From positions 16,289,031 to 16,353,030 of the forward strand of contig CM060484.1 of NCBI GenBank assembly GCA_030544235.1: 64,000 nucleotides of DNA, given 5' to 3'. The number at the start of each line of letters is the position of its first letter. Within the stretch, counting starts at the first letter, position 1. The position numbers and the translations under genes are program-made. Of this stretch, positions 23,200-34,371 are shown piece after piece. The notes beneath the pieces are model-generated. The model was not told where the DNA came from. It saw only the letters and a list, made by a program, of their open reading frames with translations, and searched no databases. Source of the DNA: Lepturacanthus savala (lineage: Eukaryota > Chordata > Actinopteri > Scombriformes > Trichiuridae).

Positions 23200-23515
23200 T
23201 CGAGTGTTGTTCTGCTTTTTGATTTACTCTGCTTTTTTGACATTTTGTACTGTGTTTACTTATTTATATACCTCCACCTCAACCATAATGCATGGCGCAT
23301 ACTGTGTATGCGTATACTGGTACATTTGTACTCTCTGTATATAATGTGTAAATAACGTGTATTTTATTTCTTTTTCTGCCTCTATATATTTTCTATATAT
23401 TTTTTAATAAAACTTATCTTCTATGACATTGCTTCTCTATATCTGAGCTGTGGAACGCACAAATGTCCCCGATGTGGGATCAATAAAGTTTCTAATCTAA
23501 ATCTACTCTCATCTA
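23200..23515 (+). mobile_element. LINE 3' end (tail only)
   Basis: An AT-rich run-out ends with ccccgatgtgggatcaataa followed by agtttctaatctaaatct and tctaat-type short repeats. The words 'gtgggatcaataaag' plus a short-word tail are the typical 3' terminus of several fish non-LTR retrotransposons. No reverse transcriptase codons remain. It could alternatively be the 3' untranslated end of a host gene, since aataaa is present (23406 and 23484), but no coding exon precedes it. Confidence 0.6.
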
Positions 23516-23538
23516 ATTAACTATGTTGTATCATTTCT

Positions 23539-23868
23539 AGTCATTTTCTATACCTGCTTATTCCTCATTAGGGTCGCAGGGATCTGCTGGAGCCTATCCC
23601 AGCACGTTACAGCGAGAGGCAGGGATACACCCCAGACGGTCGCCAGCCAATCGTGGGGCACACACACCATTCACTCACACCTACAGCAATTTAGAGTCTC
23701 CAATTAACCTCAGCATGTTTTTGGACTGTGGGAGGAAGCCGGAGTACCCGGTGAAAACCCACGCAGACACGGGGAGAACATGCAAACTCCACACAGAAAG
23801 GTCCCAGACCCAGGACACAAGGAGGTCTTGAACCTGCGACCTTCTTGCTGTGACCACCCTGTCGCCCT
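23539..23868 (-). mobile_element. SINE, nearly full-length copy
   Basis: The copy is in reverse orientation, from tcattttctatacctgctt to the tRNA-like head (ggtcttgaacctgcgacctt, then ttgctgtgaccaccctgtcgccc). The head is slightly damaged: a stretch of about 20 bases of the A-box region is missing compared with 43418-43744. Direct repeats TTGTATCA at 23526-23533 and 23870-23877 may be a partly eroded target duplication. Confidence 0.85.
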
Positions 23869-23949
23869 CTTGTATCAGTATATTGTTGTTAATTGCTTAC
23901 TGTTTGTTTATTGATCATAAACAAATGTGTATTACTTGTAGAAGTATGA

Positions 23950-24722
23950 CAATACATGTTAAAACACACACACACATTCAGACAGACACATGCTTAAACT
24001 CACACTCACATGCCAAAACACACACAACAAACACACACGCACACACATTTAAACACATGCACATGCTGAAACACTCATGTGAACAAACATACACACATAC
24101 ATTAAAACACAAATACACGCACACACTAAAACACACAGAAACACACACACATGAACAAACACACACACTGAGCACTACGCACACACACACTAAAAACACA
24201 CACAAATGTGAACAAACACATGTGAACACATGCCAAAACATACACACAATCAAACATACACCCATGCACTCACAAACAACCACAGCAGACACACAAACAC
24301 AACACAGACACATGCTAAAACACACACAGACACATGAACACACAACAAACAAAAAAATACAACAACCACACAAATACATGATAACACACAGACATGTGAA
24401 CAAACATACACACACACTCAAAAACACACAAATGTGAACAAACACGCATACACTAAAACACACACGTGCTGAAACTCACCCGGAAAACAAAAATACAACC
24501 ACACAAACACATTATACAATACACACACATACAAACACACACACACATGCGAACAAACATACACATGCACACACTAAAACGCACACACACGTGAATAAAC
24601 ATACCCACACACACTAAAACACACACATTCAAACACACACACAAACACTCTGGAAACAACAAAAGCCTTTATATCTGCAAGGTTAAAACCAGCCTCATCC
24701 ATATATATCAGCTCATGATGCA
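23950..24722 (-). repeat. CA-rich minisatellite element, copy A
   Basis: About 770 bp of irregular CA-rich DNA built from recurring words (catgtgaacaaacacac, actaaaacacacac). It is followed by a unique flank, aacactctggaaacaacaaa and gttaaaaccagcctcatcc. The last ~340 bp align base by base, in reverse complement, with 35885-36230 (copy B), including rare words such as acacattatacaatacac and tctggaaacaacaaaag. This is therefore a repeated element, not a simple microsatellite. The Thr/His-rich 195-residue frame at 23850-24437 and the Cys/Val-rich frames on the other strand are translations of the repeat. Confidence 0.85.
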
Positions 24723-24726
24723 TCTT

Positions 24727-24744
24727 GTGTGTGTGTGTATGTGT

Positions 24745-24796
<52 letters not shown>

Positions 24797-24808
24797 GTGT
24801 GCGTGTAT
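24727..24808. repeat. (TG)n microsatellite
   Basis: An interrupted TG run (tatgtg near the start, gcgtg at the end) abuts the unique flank of copy A of the CA-rich element. Copy B has only a short CA/TG stretch at the same place, so the run has probably grown from the element's edge. Confidence 0.93.
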
Positions 24809-24829
24809 ATGAAATCAGGGTTAAATTAA

Positions 24830-26440
24830 GTTTCTTTGTGCGTGAGAAAGGAATTATAGTAGAGCCAGATTTAAGGAGTTAAATTCTCTAGGGCTGCAGC
24901 TACAAATGTTTTCTTGATTAGCCCATCCACAACTTCTTAGGATCCACATCAATAGTTACAATTTCCCTTTTTTGTCTAAACTTTTCAGATATTTAATTAT
25001 TTAAGCCATATATGACAAAAAGAGAACATTTTCACATTTAAGGAACTGGATGTTTGTGAAAGGTTTGGTGTTTTTGCTTGAAAGATAGCTATAAATGATT
25101 CATAATTTTTTCACAAATACATTTTCTGTCATCGTCTGAATGAATAATCAAATAATTTTTTGCAGTTACTAAAGTTTTCCATTACAATATATGTGCAATA
25201 TGGACCTGGATCCATACAGTGGCCTTTGACCATAAAGAAAGCTTTAGTCCATTTACAGAAAAATACATGTGCTAATCCACATGAGGTAATTATCCTTAAA
25301 TTCACTTATATTAATACAGTTTTTGGATTGTTTTCTCTTTTTATGGACAAAAGCAGTACATACTGTAAAACATTTTTCCATAACATGTTAACATGGAATA
25401 TCAACAAATAAAAAAATCATTAAAATGCAGTGAAATCTTTGCAGGACTACATATGGTTTTAATACAGCAGTACAACATTTATTTTGGCCGATACTTTGTG
25501 GTATTCTCCAAACCAGTGGTGACTTGAACTCAAGCACAAGAAAACATGTGTTTCTCAATCTGGTTACACCCTTTCAGTAGAAATTGCTTTAGGTTGAAGA
25601 TGATTTATCTATAAAACATATAACTATAAAACTGTCTGTCTGTCTATCTGGCCCATCCCGTTCGGTATTACAAAATACCACTATTGTATAAAACATACAT
25701 CTTGTGGTATTGCATCATACCAAGCATGCAGAAAAAGGAACATAAACACAAAGTAAAAAACTAAAATCCCCAAATGAATTGTTCACATAAAGGACAGTCG
25801 AGACCTACAGATTGATCTAAATGATATATACAGCTTTTTTCCACCTCCTCCTTCTGTTCTTTAGATAATTGGCATGCATGAAGCATGCTCATAAAACAGA
25901 AAACAGTGTAAAACAGAAGCACATATGCACATAAACGCATGTTGTAGGTCTAATTGCTGAAAATCCTGTAGCTGTTAGAAGGTTAATGACTGTAATGATG
26001 CTTTCTCCTGGTTATTTCAGTCTATAACCTGTTTGAGGGAACAGTTGTGATAAAAAAAAATCAACATCACTAAAATCAATCACATCTGACACATTATTAA
26101 TAGAGGACCTGCTTGAATGAAGTGAGACAAAAGAATGAAGAACCGAGTCTTACTTTCTAAAATTCACTCCTGATTAATTCAGCACAGGCTACAGCTGTAC
26201 TTTGAGAGTTTTGATTGATAACCTTTTTCACAGTTTTTGTCAGACAGTCTGACAATTCTTATCCATTTGTGCTTCTATCTTTTACCATCTGCTATTATCC
26301 CTGAGTTGTTGTTGGTGGCTGCTCTTCAGACATCAGTCTTACTACCTTGGCTGCAAAAGACGAGTTGTCTCGCTTTGCTTTTCAGCCGCTGTGGTCAAAT
26401 GTAGCAATTACAGGATAATAGCTCATTGAATGGCCCTTCA
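24830..26440. other. Non-coding, no feature recognised
   Basis: AT-rich DNA with short tandem words (tctgtctgtctatctg near 25635). No exon or repeat end could be assigned. Confidence 0.55.
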
Positions 26441-26445
26441 TTTCT

Positions 26446-27450
26446 TAAAAGGGACATATCATGCACATTTTCAGGCCTATATTTATATTCTGGGGCTCTA
26501 CTGGAATATCTTTGTATTGATTTACAGTTTTAAAAAAACTCTTTATTTATCTTATATTGGCTGTTTACACAGTCCCTCAGACCAGCCTCTGTCTGAAACA
26601 GGCTGTTTTATTCCCTGACTTTTGAAGCCCCCCCCCCCCCCCCCCCCCCCTTTAAACATACAGTACATAATTTTCTGCTGATAACTGTCTCTCAATCAAA
26701 ACAGAAACATGGGATCAAACAAGGGATCGTAGGAATTGTTAGGATCCCTTCAGTGTTCATTGTTCAGGAGTTTGTTTTGTTTTTTTTGCTTTTTTTCCCA
26801 GGAACTGAATTATCCTCAGAGTTCTCTCTCTCCAAAACAAAGAGGCCCAGTGATTGAAACCAGTAAAAACACAGAACGAAGCAGTTTCACGTCAAAAATC
26901 CCTGTTTCTCTGACACAGTTCGGCAGAACACAGCGTGTCTGGATCAGGGCCGATAGCCGAGCTAACGTAAGCTCAACATGTTTCCCTAACATCGTAAGAT
27001 GCAGATGTTTAGGAGGTTTCTGCAGATGACTCCTCCTCTTCAAAGAAAATAGACTGAGTGATTAAAACACAAAATGAAGCAGTTAAAAAAAAAATCTGTG
27101 TTTCTCCAACATTGTTCGCCGTCCTACCCAAGCTATTGCTAATGTTTGCTCAGTTTGTTTCTCTATTACTGTAGATCTAGACGTCCTAAGACTAAAGATA
27201 ATTAACGATCATAGTCTAAAAAGTGTATTAAAAAGTTAAACATTGACTATGGACATAGCTATGGTGCGTGTGCACAGGCCACATTGGAGGGCAGCCATGT
27301 TCTATCTCTCATTTAGATTAGATTAAATGAATTATTTCTCAAGCTTTGAAAAGTGTTGGCATCATTAAAGTACAAAACTTGACAAGATATTTAACATGGG
27401 GCTATTTTTTCTACTCATTTGTATCAGGAAAAGTTACATATGGGGCCTTT
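26446..27450 (+). mobile_element. Probable non-autonomous DNA transposon, 'catatcatg' family, copy 1
   Basis: The left end reads aaaagggacatatcatgcac and the right end atatggggcctttaaag. The two are loosely inverted. The first 190 bases are matched by 33475-33680 (tcttatattggc, cagcctctgtct, then a t/ccctttaagcccc stretch) and, inverted, by 45833-45920. A C run of about 23 bases (26628-26650) replaces the ctttaagcccctc part of the other copy. There is no transposase frame. Assignment to an hAT-like class is only a guess, and the right boundary is approximate. Confidence 0.5.
26628..26650. repeat. Poly-C run (about 23 bases)
   Basis: An uninterrupted cytosine run just before tttaaac. Long G/C homopolymers are rare in vertebrate DNA and prone to length error in sequencing. 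A partner poly-G run of 18 occurs at 48593-48610. Confidence 0.95.
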
Positions 27451-28386
27451 AAAGAGAAAATTCTCAAATACATCGAACCGTGAGTACGCAACACAAACAT
27501 CCTGGTTGTAGCAGTAAAACTGGTGTTTAGAAATAAGCAAGTGTTTATAAATTCATAATAAATGTATCTGTAAGAGGAACATTTCATCATTTCTGATTCC
27601 AGAAATGACATTGTGGTGCTTTAAATCTTTTTGTTTTTTTCTTTTCTTTTACTGTGCCGGTTATAATTGGCAAGACGGCAGGGTGCGATCTCCTCCACTA
27701 TCGCTCTCAATCTACGGCTCCTGAAATCATTTTGAGGACTGCGGGGGTAAAATCATCAATCACCGACCGTAGACAGAAAAGAAGATGAGGATGTGTAGTC
27801 AGATTCCATAATAACTCATCGCGAATAGGAAGATATAAAGGCAGGTTGTATAGCTTCTGCTTTGATCAGTTTATAGTTCTATGGCTGTTGCAGGTTGTTG
27901 GTGTTGTTCACCTTTTCCATCTGACAGAGGTAAAGTAAGCGGCCGGCTCCCACACAGAAAAACACACACTCACAAAAAGCACATTTGCTCCTCTGGTTGT
28001 CGGCCCTCTGTTCAGACGAGGAATTCTCTCAACATGACTCACAGCTGCGTTCAGAGGACGACTCGACCATGTTAGCGTGAGCTTGAAAAGACTTCAGTTC
28101 TGCTGCCCAAACCTTCTGACTCACTCTGATTCAACAGCACGCACTCCCGCTGCCTCGTCTTACCACATGATACTATAGTGAGACACCGCTGTGAGACACC
28201 ACTTTTTAATCTCATCTTGCAGCAGTTCTGTTAACAGCAGAGCAAAGTGCAGCCGCTGGAGTTTCGCCTATGATCGATTTTAGAGACTCTAACCGAGACG
28301 TTTAGGGGGTAACCTGTCTGCCAGTAATCGGGACCATTATTTATTTTTGCTTAACGGTAACATAAGAAAATAAAAATCCTGTTTTG
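27451..28386. other. Non-coding, no feature recognised
   Basis: No repeat ends or splice-supported frames. The open frame at 27881-28075 has no recognisable domain. Confidence 0.5.
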
Positions 28387-28557
28387 ATGAACGTTAACTC
28401 AATAAAAGACAAGGAATATGCCCCACTTGCTGAAAATGAGCAGTTTGCTCATTTAATTGAGTTCAAGGCTGAATTTGAAGCAGATATGAAATGTTACGAA
28501 GAAGAATTAATAAAAACGGGTTTGAAAATGATTCAAGAGATGAAGATTTCAGGTTAG
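28387..28557 (+). CDS. Small open frame (56 aa), acidic helical peptide, unknown
   Basis: From an ATG the frame reads 56 codons to TAG with protein-like composition. There is an acidic/hydrophobic run, EFKAEFEADMKCYEEELI, then KMIQEMKISG, which would form an amphipathic helix. It is not made of simple repeats, unlike nearly all other open frames here. There is no clear polyadenylation or splice context and I recognise no family. It may be a decayed piece of a retrocopied gene or of a transposon-encoded protein, or chance in AT/GA-rich sequence. Confidence 0.2.
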   Translation: MNVNSIKDKEYAPLAENEQFAHLIEFKAEFEADMKCYEEELIKTGLKMIQEMKISG

Positions 28558-28926
28558 ACTCAATAAAGACAATGCATTTTTTTTAATTTAAGACAACATG
28601 AGAAAACTGATTTAAACCACCTTCAAAAATTAGTTTGCATGGATTTACAGTGATTTTTTTTTTAAAGTAGATGATTTTGTGTTATCTCTTCTCAAATCTT
28701 TAAAACTAGTACAGTGCATGTAGGAAGTATACTTTCCTATACAATTACAGAAGTGAAGTGCTGACACTTGAAAGCAGATGAGAACAGCATGGTGAAACTT
28801 GAGAAGTACCATCTACTGATGAGATGACTGTAACACGGAGGACGTCCAGCGTCGGCCTCCACATCAACACAGAGTGAGCCAGGCTATGTAGAAGGTGCAG
28901 ATCTCAAACTACATTTCAGCTTTTAA

Positions 28927-29164
28927 ATGGTGTTGATGGACCAAGTAAAAATGGATGTACGCTGAGTCTCTTACTTTGTACTTTTTCCTGTTCACTTTCA
29001 TTACATCCGCTGCGCGATCAATGCAGGAAGAAACGGGACGGCGGAGCTTTGAATTGTAACGAAAGTGCTGGGAAGCAACATGAGGAGGAGCGCCGTGATA
29101 CGGAGCTTTACACTGTGACAAAAGTGCTGCTGCAGGATAGCGCTGTGGCATATAAGTCTATTAG
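28927..29164. mobile_element. Possible short retroposed or duplicated insert with 14 bp flanking repeats
   Basis: The 238 bp segment lies between two exact copies of ATTTCAGCTTTTAA (28913-28926 and 29165-29178). Inside, a unit beginning cggagctttgaattgtaacg (29040) recurs as cggagctttacactgtgaca (29099), both continuing aaagtgctg. That points to an internal tandem duplication of about 60 bp. The flanking repeat length suits a retroposon target duplication, but there is no A-rich tail or polymerase III box, so a local duplication is equally possible. Confidence 0.4.
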
Positions 29165-29179
29165 ATTTCAGCTTTTAAT

Positions 29180-30125
29180 GATAATAATGATATTTGGAAT
29201 ATTTATAAAAAAAAATCCACAAAAACGATGTACACCATCGTGCCATGAGCAAGTTATATCCCGAAAGCTGAGGTTGATCTGACAAACAGACAGAAAGATA
29301 CCCGAGCCACAGACACACAGACGCTCCTTGCTTTATAGATACATTTATTGAGGCCATTAAAAGGCCTCGGAAGTGTGCGATTCTGTGCCCTGAAACAAGA
29401 TATGAAAAATGATTTTACCTCTGACTGCACGAAATGACTTGATTTTACCAAAAGACAAAAAAAAGACACTAAAAGCACTCCTTTAAACTGCAGAGAAACT
29501 CCAGACTCGGGTTATGTTTCTCTGTGGGTTACTGCAAGCAAACACAGGGACAAGTACAGCAGTAATTGGATTTATTGTTAAGAGTTGATTATAGCAGCTT
29601 TAAGTAATTTAGTTTGCTCTAAGAGGTATTATACACTCATTCATTCTTATGTCTGTCTGTTAAATATGAAGTTACCCCCAATGGTTAGCTCAAATATTCA
29701 TACTACAACACCTATAAAACTCATTAACATGTTATACTCTGTTTGTTTAATCCATCCAAGAACAAACTTGTGAAAACAACATGCTGTGGTTTTATGAGGG
29801 TTATGAACTGAGCGTAATGATTTCCTGAAGTCCTACTGTCACTGTGAGGTTACCAGGTTACCACCAGAGTCCTTCAATAAATGTCTGTGAGCTTTGAGTA
29901 ATATTAATATTATGAGAAAGAGCAACCACGGCCTCTGATTATAACTCAAACTGACAGCCAGGCCCAAAAAATACTCTCTAGATGTGCATTTTATTGCAAT
30001 TTCATCCAGACAGATGCAGTCGGTAATTTTGTATGCAGTCCCCATTAGTCAGGAAGTGGTCAGTTGTGGTCTGCAAAATGAATTGTAAGTCATGGGAAGA
30101 GGATAAGATGAAAGACAACATGCAC
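29180..30125. other. Non-coding, no feature recognised
   Basis: AT-rich sequence. Open frames here are short and unsupported. Confidence 0.5.
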
Positions 30126-30128
30126 ACT

Positions 30129-30690
30129 TAAAGGGTATTTCCAGTATTTTTTTCATCCCGGTGCCATGTATCTCGGGGGTTATTGCGCCCGTCAAAGTGC
30201 ATCCACTATAAGTGCTTGTGTTTGCCTCTGACATGCTCGGATTGTTATTAGAAGTGTCTGATAATGACAGTGAGCGCAGCATAGGTCTGACCGACTAACT
30301 ACAGTTTGCGCGTTGGTTTGTCTGCGTCAGAGTCTGTTCATGCTGGCGAGAAGCAAAAACTCGGTGGATTAAAAACGGCTCACGCGTTGCAAGGATAAAG
30401 CGACCAGATCCACATTCTTCACCTCCAGTCGATTCCAGCGGAGGAGAAAAACAGTCTCCAAGACGACATTGTTGATAAACGCTGTAAACCCATTTGTTGT
30501 AGTTACGCAGCTGGGATTACTCTCATTCGTTTACACCTCTAGGTTTTCCACGTCTGGCAGCAACAGGTCCCGCTCTGCAAAATTTCCATCTTCACTCACA
30601 TCAGGAGAGGGAACCTGTTCGCTGCCTGACCTGACCTGTCCTCCTGCCTTTCTGCCTTCATTCTCTGTTTTTTTTTTTTTTTCCTCTTAA
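30129..30690. repeat. Possible interspersed repeat, moderate CpG
   Basis: The block starts with an aaagggtatttccagt-type edge and carries several CpG (cggtgccatg, cgggggttattgcgcccgtc). That abrupt edge and raised CpG in otherwise AT-rich DNA resemble a decayed mobile element. No partner copy in this window and no terminal repeat were found. A (T)14 run at 30668-30682 lies at its right. Confidence 0.3.
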
Positions 30691-32470
30691 GGTAAGTCGT
30701 CTTCTCTCTCTCTGTATACTCTGACTAAAATAAACACGACTGGCCAGTCAAAGTGAAATGTAATCAGACACTTTGTAATCACAGTCTGAGGCCGTCAGGG
30801 CCAAAAACAACCGCTCTGACGAGCACAATTTCCCCCAGAGGTGTACGTCGCAGGTAATTCTGCTCTTTTTAATGGACCAATTTAAAAAAAAACGTCTGTC
30901 CATGTTAGTCGCTTGATGGGAAAATAGGGTTCAGGATTAAACAAATAATGTAATTACCCTTTAAACGAGGAAACAAAGCATCTGTGATGGACACACCAGA
31001 AGGAGGTCAGGGGACTGCTTTATGCAACTTTGCTGTTATGACAAGGCTCAATGAAGGAATAGTCTTCTAGAACCACAAATTGAAAAAGCTAATCGTCTCC
31101 GGGCTACAGCTCTATATTCAGCATACAGACATGGACAAAAAAAAAGCAAAAAAAAAAAAAAGCAATCTCCTCATCTGACTCGCAGCAAGAAAAGCAAATA
31201 AGTGAATTTCCCAAATGTCAAACAATTCATATAAGAGATGGTGGTGGGGAATATTTATAGGTGGCTCAGACACACCGGGAAGCAAAATGAGGGAGAAATT
31301 TATTATGTAATTATTGAATAACAGTTGTCAACAATTTCCCAGCTGGCTGAAGACTGTTGCTGCGAGACGCTTTCAGTGCTGAATCTCCCATTCTGTCCTA
31401 TATATTGTATATTGTTTGGCAGAATAAAGGCCTCTTTTTGCGCTGTCAGCATATCACGCATGGACTAAGTTTGTCCAGTCAAAACAATTGTGTATAACCC
31501 GCGGCGTCATGCGATTCAATTCCTTTAAGTGTTAATGTTCATACCAAAATCAAGATGTTACCAGTAATTATATTAATGTAATAACGCTTAGGTCCCCACT
31601 CCCATAAGCAACTGTCAGGAGACCGCTGGCTTCCACACACACTGCAAGGCAAGAGAGAAATAAATAAAACAAATTATAAAAACAAAGTTTTAAAGTTTTT
31701 ACTCAGTGATGTCACACGCATTCCTCCGAATGATGCTGCTCCGCTGGCTCCTACAACCCACAAGTGGTCAAGTGTGGTTTCCTATGATGGGTGTGTTGCC
31801 CGAAATCCACATTTGATTGAATATATTTTTGCTCATGTCCCTGAACTCATCATGAGTCATCAGACATTTGAAAACATTTTACAAGAAGAGAAAAAAAACT
31901 GAAAAAACTGTGCAATGAACCGGGGGGGAAAAAAATCACTATATCTTTAAATTAGTGCTTAATTACAGGATTTTGTAATTAATTAATCAAATTAATCATA
32001 TTTGAATGTCATATCTGCTAAAGGTCTCCTGATAAAGAATTTCAATTCTAGGATATTAAAAAAATTGTAGTGCATGACTAATCAATTGAATACAGTAAGA
32101 AGAGAAGATCTGAAATCCAATTTTTTATTGGTTAACTGTGCTTCATGAATGAAATCCAAAAGTAAAGGTCAAGCACATTAAACCAGTTAGGCCAGGTGCA
32201 TTATTCAGAAATGTAAAACAAATACAGTAAATAATACAGTTAAATAAATAAAATAAAGCTGTGTTCAAAAATGTAAAAAATACAGCGATTCAGTTAAATA
32301 AATATATATCAAATATAATGATAACATCATTAAAGAAAAAACCTAACTATATTGTACTAAATTGGACATTCTGGTCCCCCCTCTTGGAGGCTCAAAATGG
32401 TTTAGTCCACCCACAGACAGCAGCCCAGAAACAAGCTAATATCACTGAGCCCATTTTGAATAGAGGCCAA
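30691..32470. other. Non-coding, no feature recognised
   Basis: AT-rich DNA with A runs (31138-31162) and many aaataaa words (32220-32290). No coding signal. Confidence 0.55.
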
Positions 32471-32475
32471 ATGCA

Positions 32476-33100
32476 TCAATTCAGGTGGTGAATGAAATAA
32501 CCAGTCATCAATATAATCTGATCTGGATGTAGTTTAAAACAACATTTTACTTGTTTTAAACTCTTGACTGACATCAAGAGTGTGCAGGGCCCAGATTTTG
32601 GTGCTCCGCCCCTGTGTATAACCAACCAATGAAAACAGTTGTACTGGAGCGATAGGGAGAGAAAAGTACAACCTGGCAACATGAATATGGAACCTCCTCT
32701 ATAGCTCTTCATCTCCTGTCTCAGCTGCCTGTAAATGGACTGATTCATCGGTGTCTTGCTGACCTGAGCAATAAAGATGGAGAAAGGTGGCGCGAGGGCC
32801 ACGAGATGTTGCCAAACCCCAGCTGAGGTGAGTCCATCAATGACACCGTCCCTGGTGCCAGCAGAGCCACGCCGGCCTGAATGTGAAATACAGCGGGGTG
32901 ATATTTAGCAGAATGATGCCAACACTGGCACATTTGGAGGGGCTGTAGGGTTTTTGGGGGGCTGGCAGTGAGGGAAGCAGCTGTCATCCCCCGAGGAAGC
33001 TCAATGGGCACCAGTGTGCATGCGGCAAATGCCACTGCAGAGACAGCGCCGTCAATGCTTTTCTTCACGGACTGATTCAGCCGGTGGAGTTTTAGAGGTT
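32476..33100 (-). pseudogene. Coding-like minus-strand segment with frame breaks, identity unknown
   Basis: Two overlapping minus-strand frames (33068-32745 and 32802-32476) both look more protein-like than the surrounding DNA. The first contains SVKKSIDGAVSAVAFAACTL then VPIELPRGM. A further frame gives GVWQHLVALAPPFSIFIAQV followed by SKTPMNQSIYRQLRQEM. Reading them as one protein would need at least one shift of frame and there is no convincing donor or acceptor between them. A decayed retrocopy, or an untested pair of exons, would fit. I recognise no family, and chance remains possible. Confidence 0.22.
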
Positions 33101-33474
33101 AAAGTATTCGCAATTTTACAAGAACATTGTCGCAAATAAGCCAACAGAGATTTTGCATAACAGAGATCTATATTTTCTTCTTTATTATCCCTTTTATTCA
33201 CCTTGGGACAGACTCAGCCTGACTTCCATATTGGGACACAGTTGAATTAAATATCCAGGGGCTTTCTATTTCGTTTGCTCAGTTTTATTGGCTTTTCTTT
33301 TTTGCGCCTTTCTTTCATTCCTGTGGTTTCTGTGTTTCATACCACCATTCGTGGACCATTTCCGATATGGCACCCACTTAAAAGTCGAGTGATCCATTTT
33401 CCAGTTCAGTCTACTAACTACACCATTAACATATTGTTTGTAATAGTGAAATACTTTGAAAAAACATAAAAACG

Positions 33475-33820
33475 TTAGACATATCATGCACCCAAGCGAT
33501 GAAGGTTATGGAATTTCCCGCTCTATATTTATGTTCAGGGGCTCTACAGGAACATCATCGCATTATTTACAGTTCAGGAAATTTCTTTTTTATCTTATAT
33601 TGGCCCTTCATGCAGCTGCTCAGTCCAGCCTCTGTCTCACACAGGCTGCTTCAGTGCCTGTCCCTTTAAGGCCCCTCTCCAGATGTGCCGCTCTGTTCTG
33701 ATTGGCCAGCTTTTAACGCTCTTGCTTTTAATTTGAAAGCATAATCTTTTTTTTTTACATATGTTCAACATGACAGTAAATCAATCCAAAGCATGATACT
33801 CTATGTGCCCTTTAAAGAGA
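33475..33820 (+). mobile_element. Probable non-autonomous DNA transposon, 'catatcatg' family, copy 2
   Basis: The left end is gacatatcatgcac and the right end catgatactctatgtgccc plus tttaaag, an inverted-like pair. The core (tcttatattggc, cagcctctgtctcacacagg, ccctttaaggcccc) matches copy 1 at 26446 in the same order, and it adds a ctgattggccagc motif. About 345 bp with no coding capacity. The open frame at 33456-33701 is a by-product. Confidence 0.55.
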
Positions 33821-34281
33821 CCTTGCTGCAGTTCTGTGCAATATGATCATGAGCTTTATTCAACTTGATTCATAGGAGGCTCTCAGGTTAAAATAAAAAA
33901 AAAAAGTAAAGCTATTACATGTAGCTCCCATCCACTGCATATCACTGGGCAGTGCTTTCAGCAGCACAATCCTCCAGCTACAATGTTCTATGGAGAAGTT
34001 CAGGAGGTTCTTCATGCCAGCTGCTATTAGATTATACTATCAATTCTGCCTCTCTATGGTTATTTTTCTTTTCTTTAGTAGTAGCAGTCATATTTTCAGT
34101 AATAGTAGTAGCTTTACATTTTTTTCTGAGTAATATCTTGTATCAATTGTTGACTCTTGAAATAAATGATAGCATTTATTTAATTGTTGACTATTTATTA
34201 ATTGTTTTTTTTTTTTGCTTTATTCTATGATCTGTTCTCTTTTTCTTTGTTGTGATCATTTGTGAATGTGTATGTGTCTGC

Positions 34282-34282
<1 letters not shown>
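33821..34282. other. Non-coding, T-rich
   Basis: No feature recognised. The hydrophobic frame at 33952-34230 is a translation of T-rich sequence. Confidence 0.5.
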
Positions 34283-34349
<67 letters not shown>

Positions 34350-34371
34350 GTGTGGGTGTGTGTGTGTGCTG
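34283..34371. repeat. (TG)n microsatellite
   Basis: About 85 bp of TG with three tatg/gggtg interruptions at the right end. Confidence 0.96.

Larger units (their letters stand above)
22050..23200 (-). promoter_or_regulatory. CpG-enriched promoter / first-exon region of a minus-strand gene
   Basis: CpG density rises from about 22.1 kb (including a cgcgcacgcacgcgcgcacg run near 22420) to about 23.1 kb and then falls off into a LINE tail. The block holds (CTG)9 at 22943-22969, (CTG)6 at 22997-23014 and a GA tract at 23123-23185. On the minus strand these become CAG and CT repeats of a GC-rich 5' untranslated region. The direction is set by the strong minus-strand donor at 22544/22543. I see no convincing TATA box. 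The transcription start is likely between about 22.9 and 23.15 kb, by inference. The Ala-rich frame at 22731-23066 starts at a GTG and is not taken as coding. Confidence 0.6.

Noticed and set aside
23850..24437. 195-residue Thr/His-rich open frame, and Cys/Val-rich frames on the other strand
   Set aside because: They translate the CA-rich minisatellite; every frame through such sequence stays open. No splice sites or domain.
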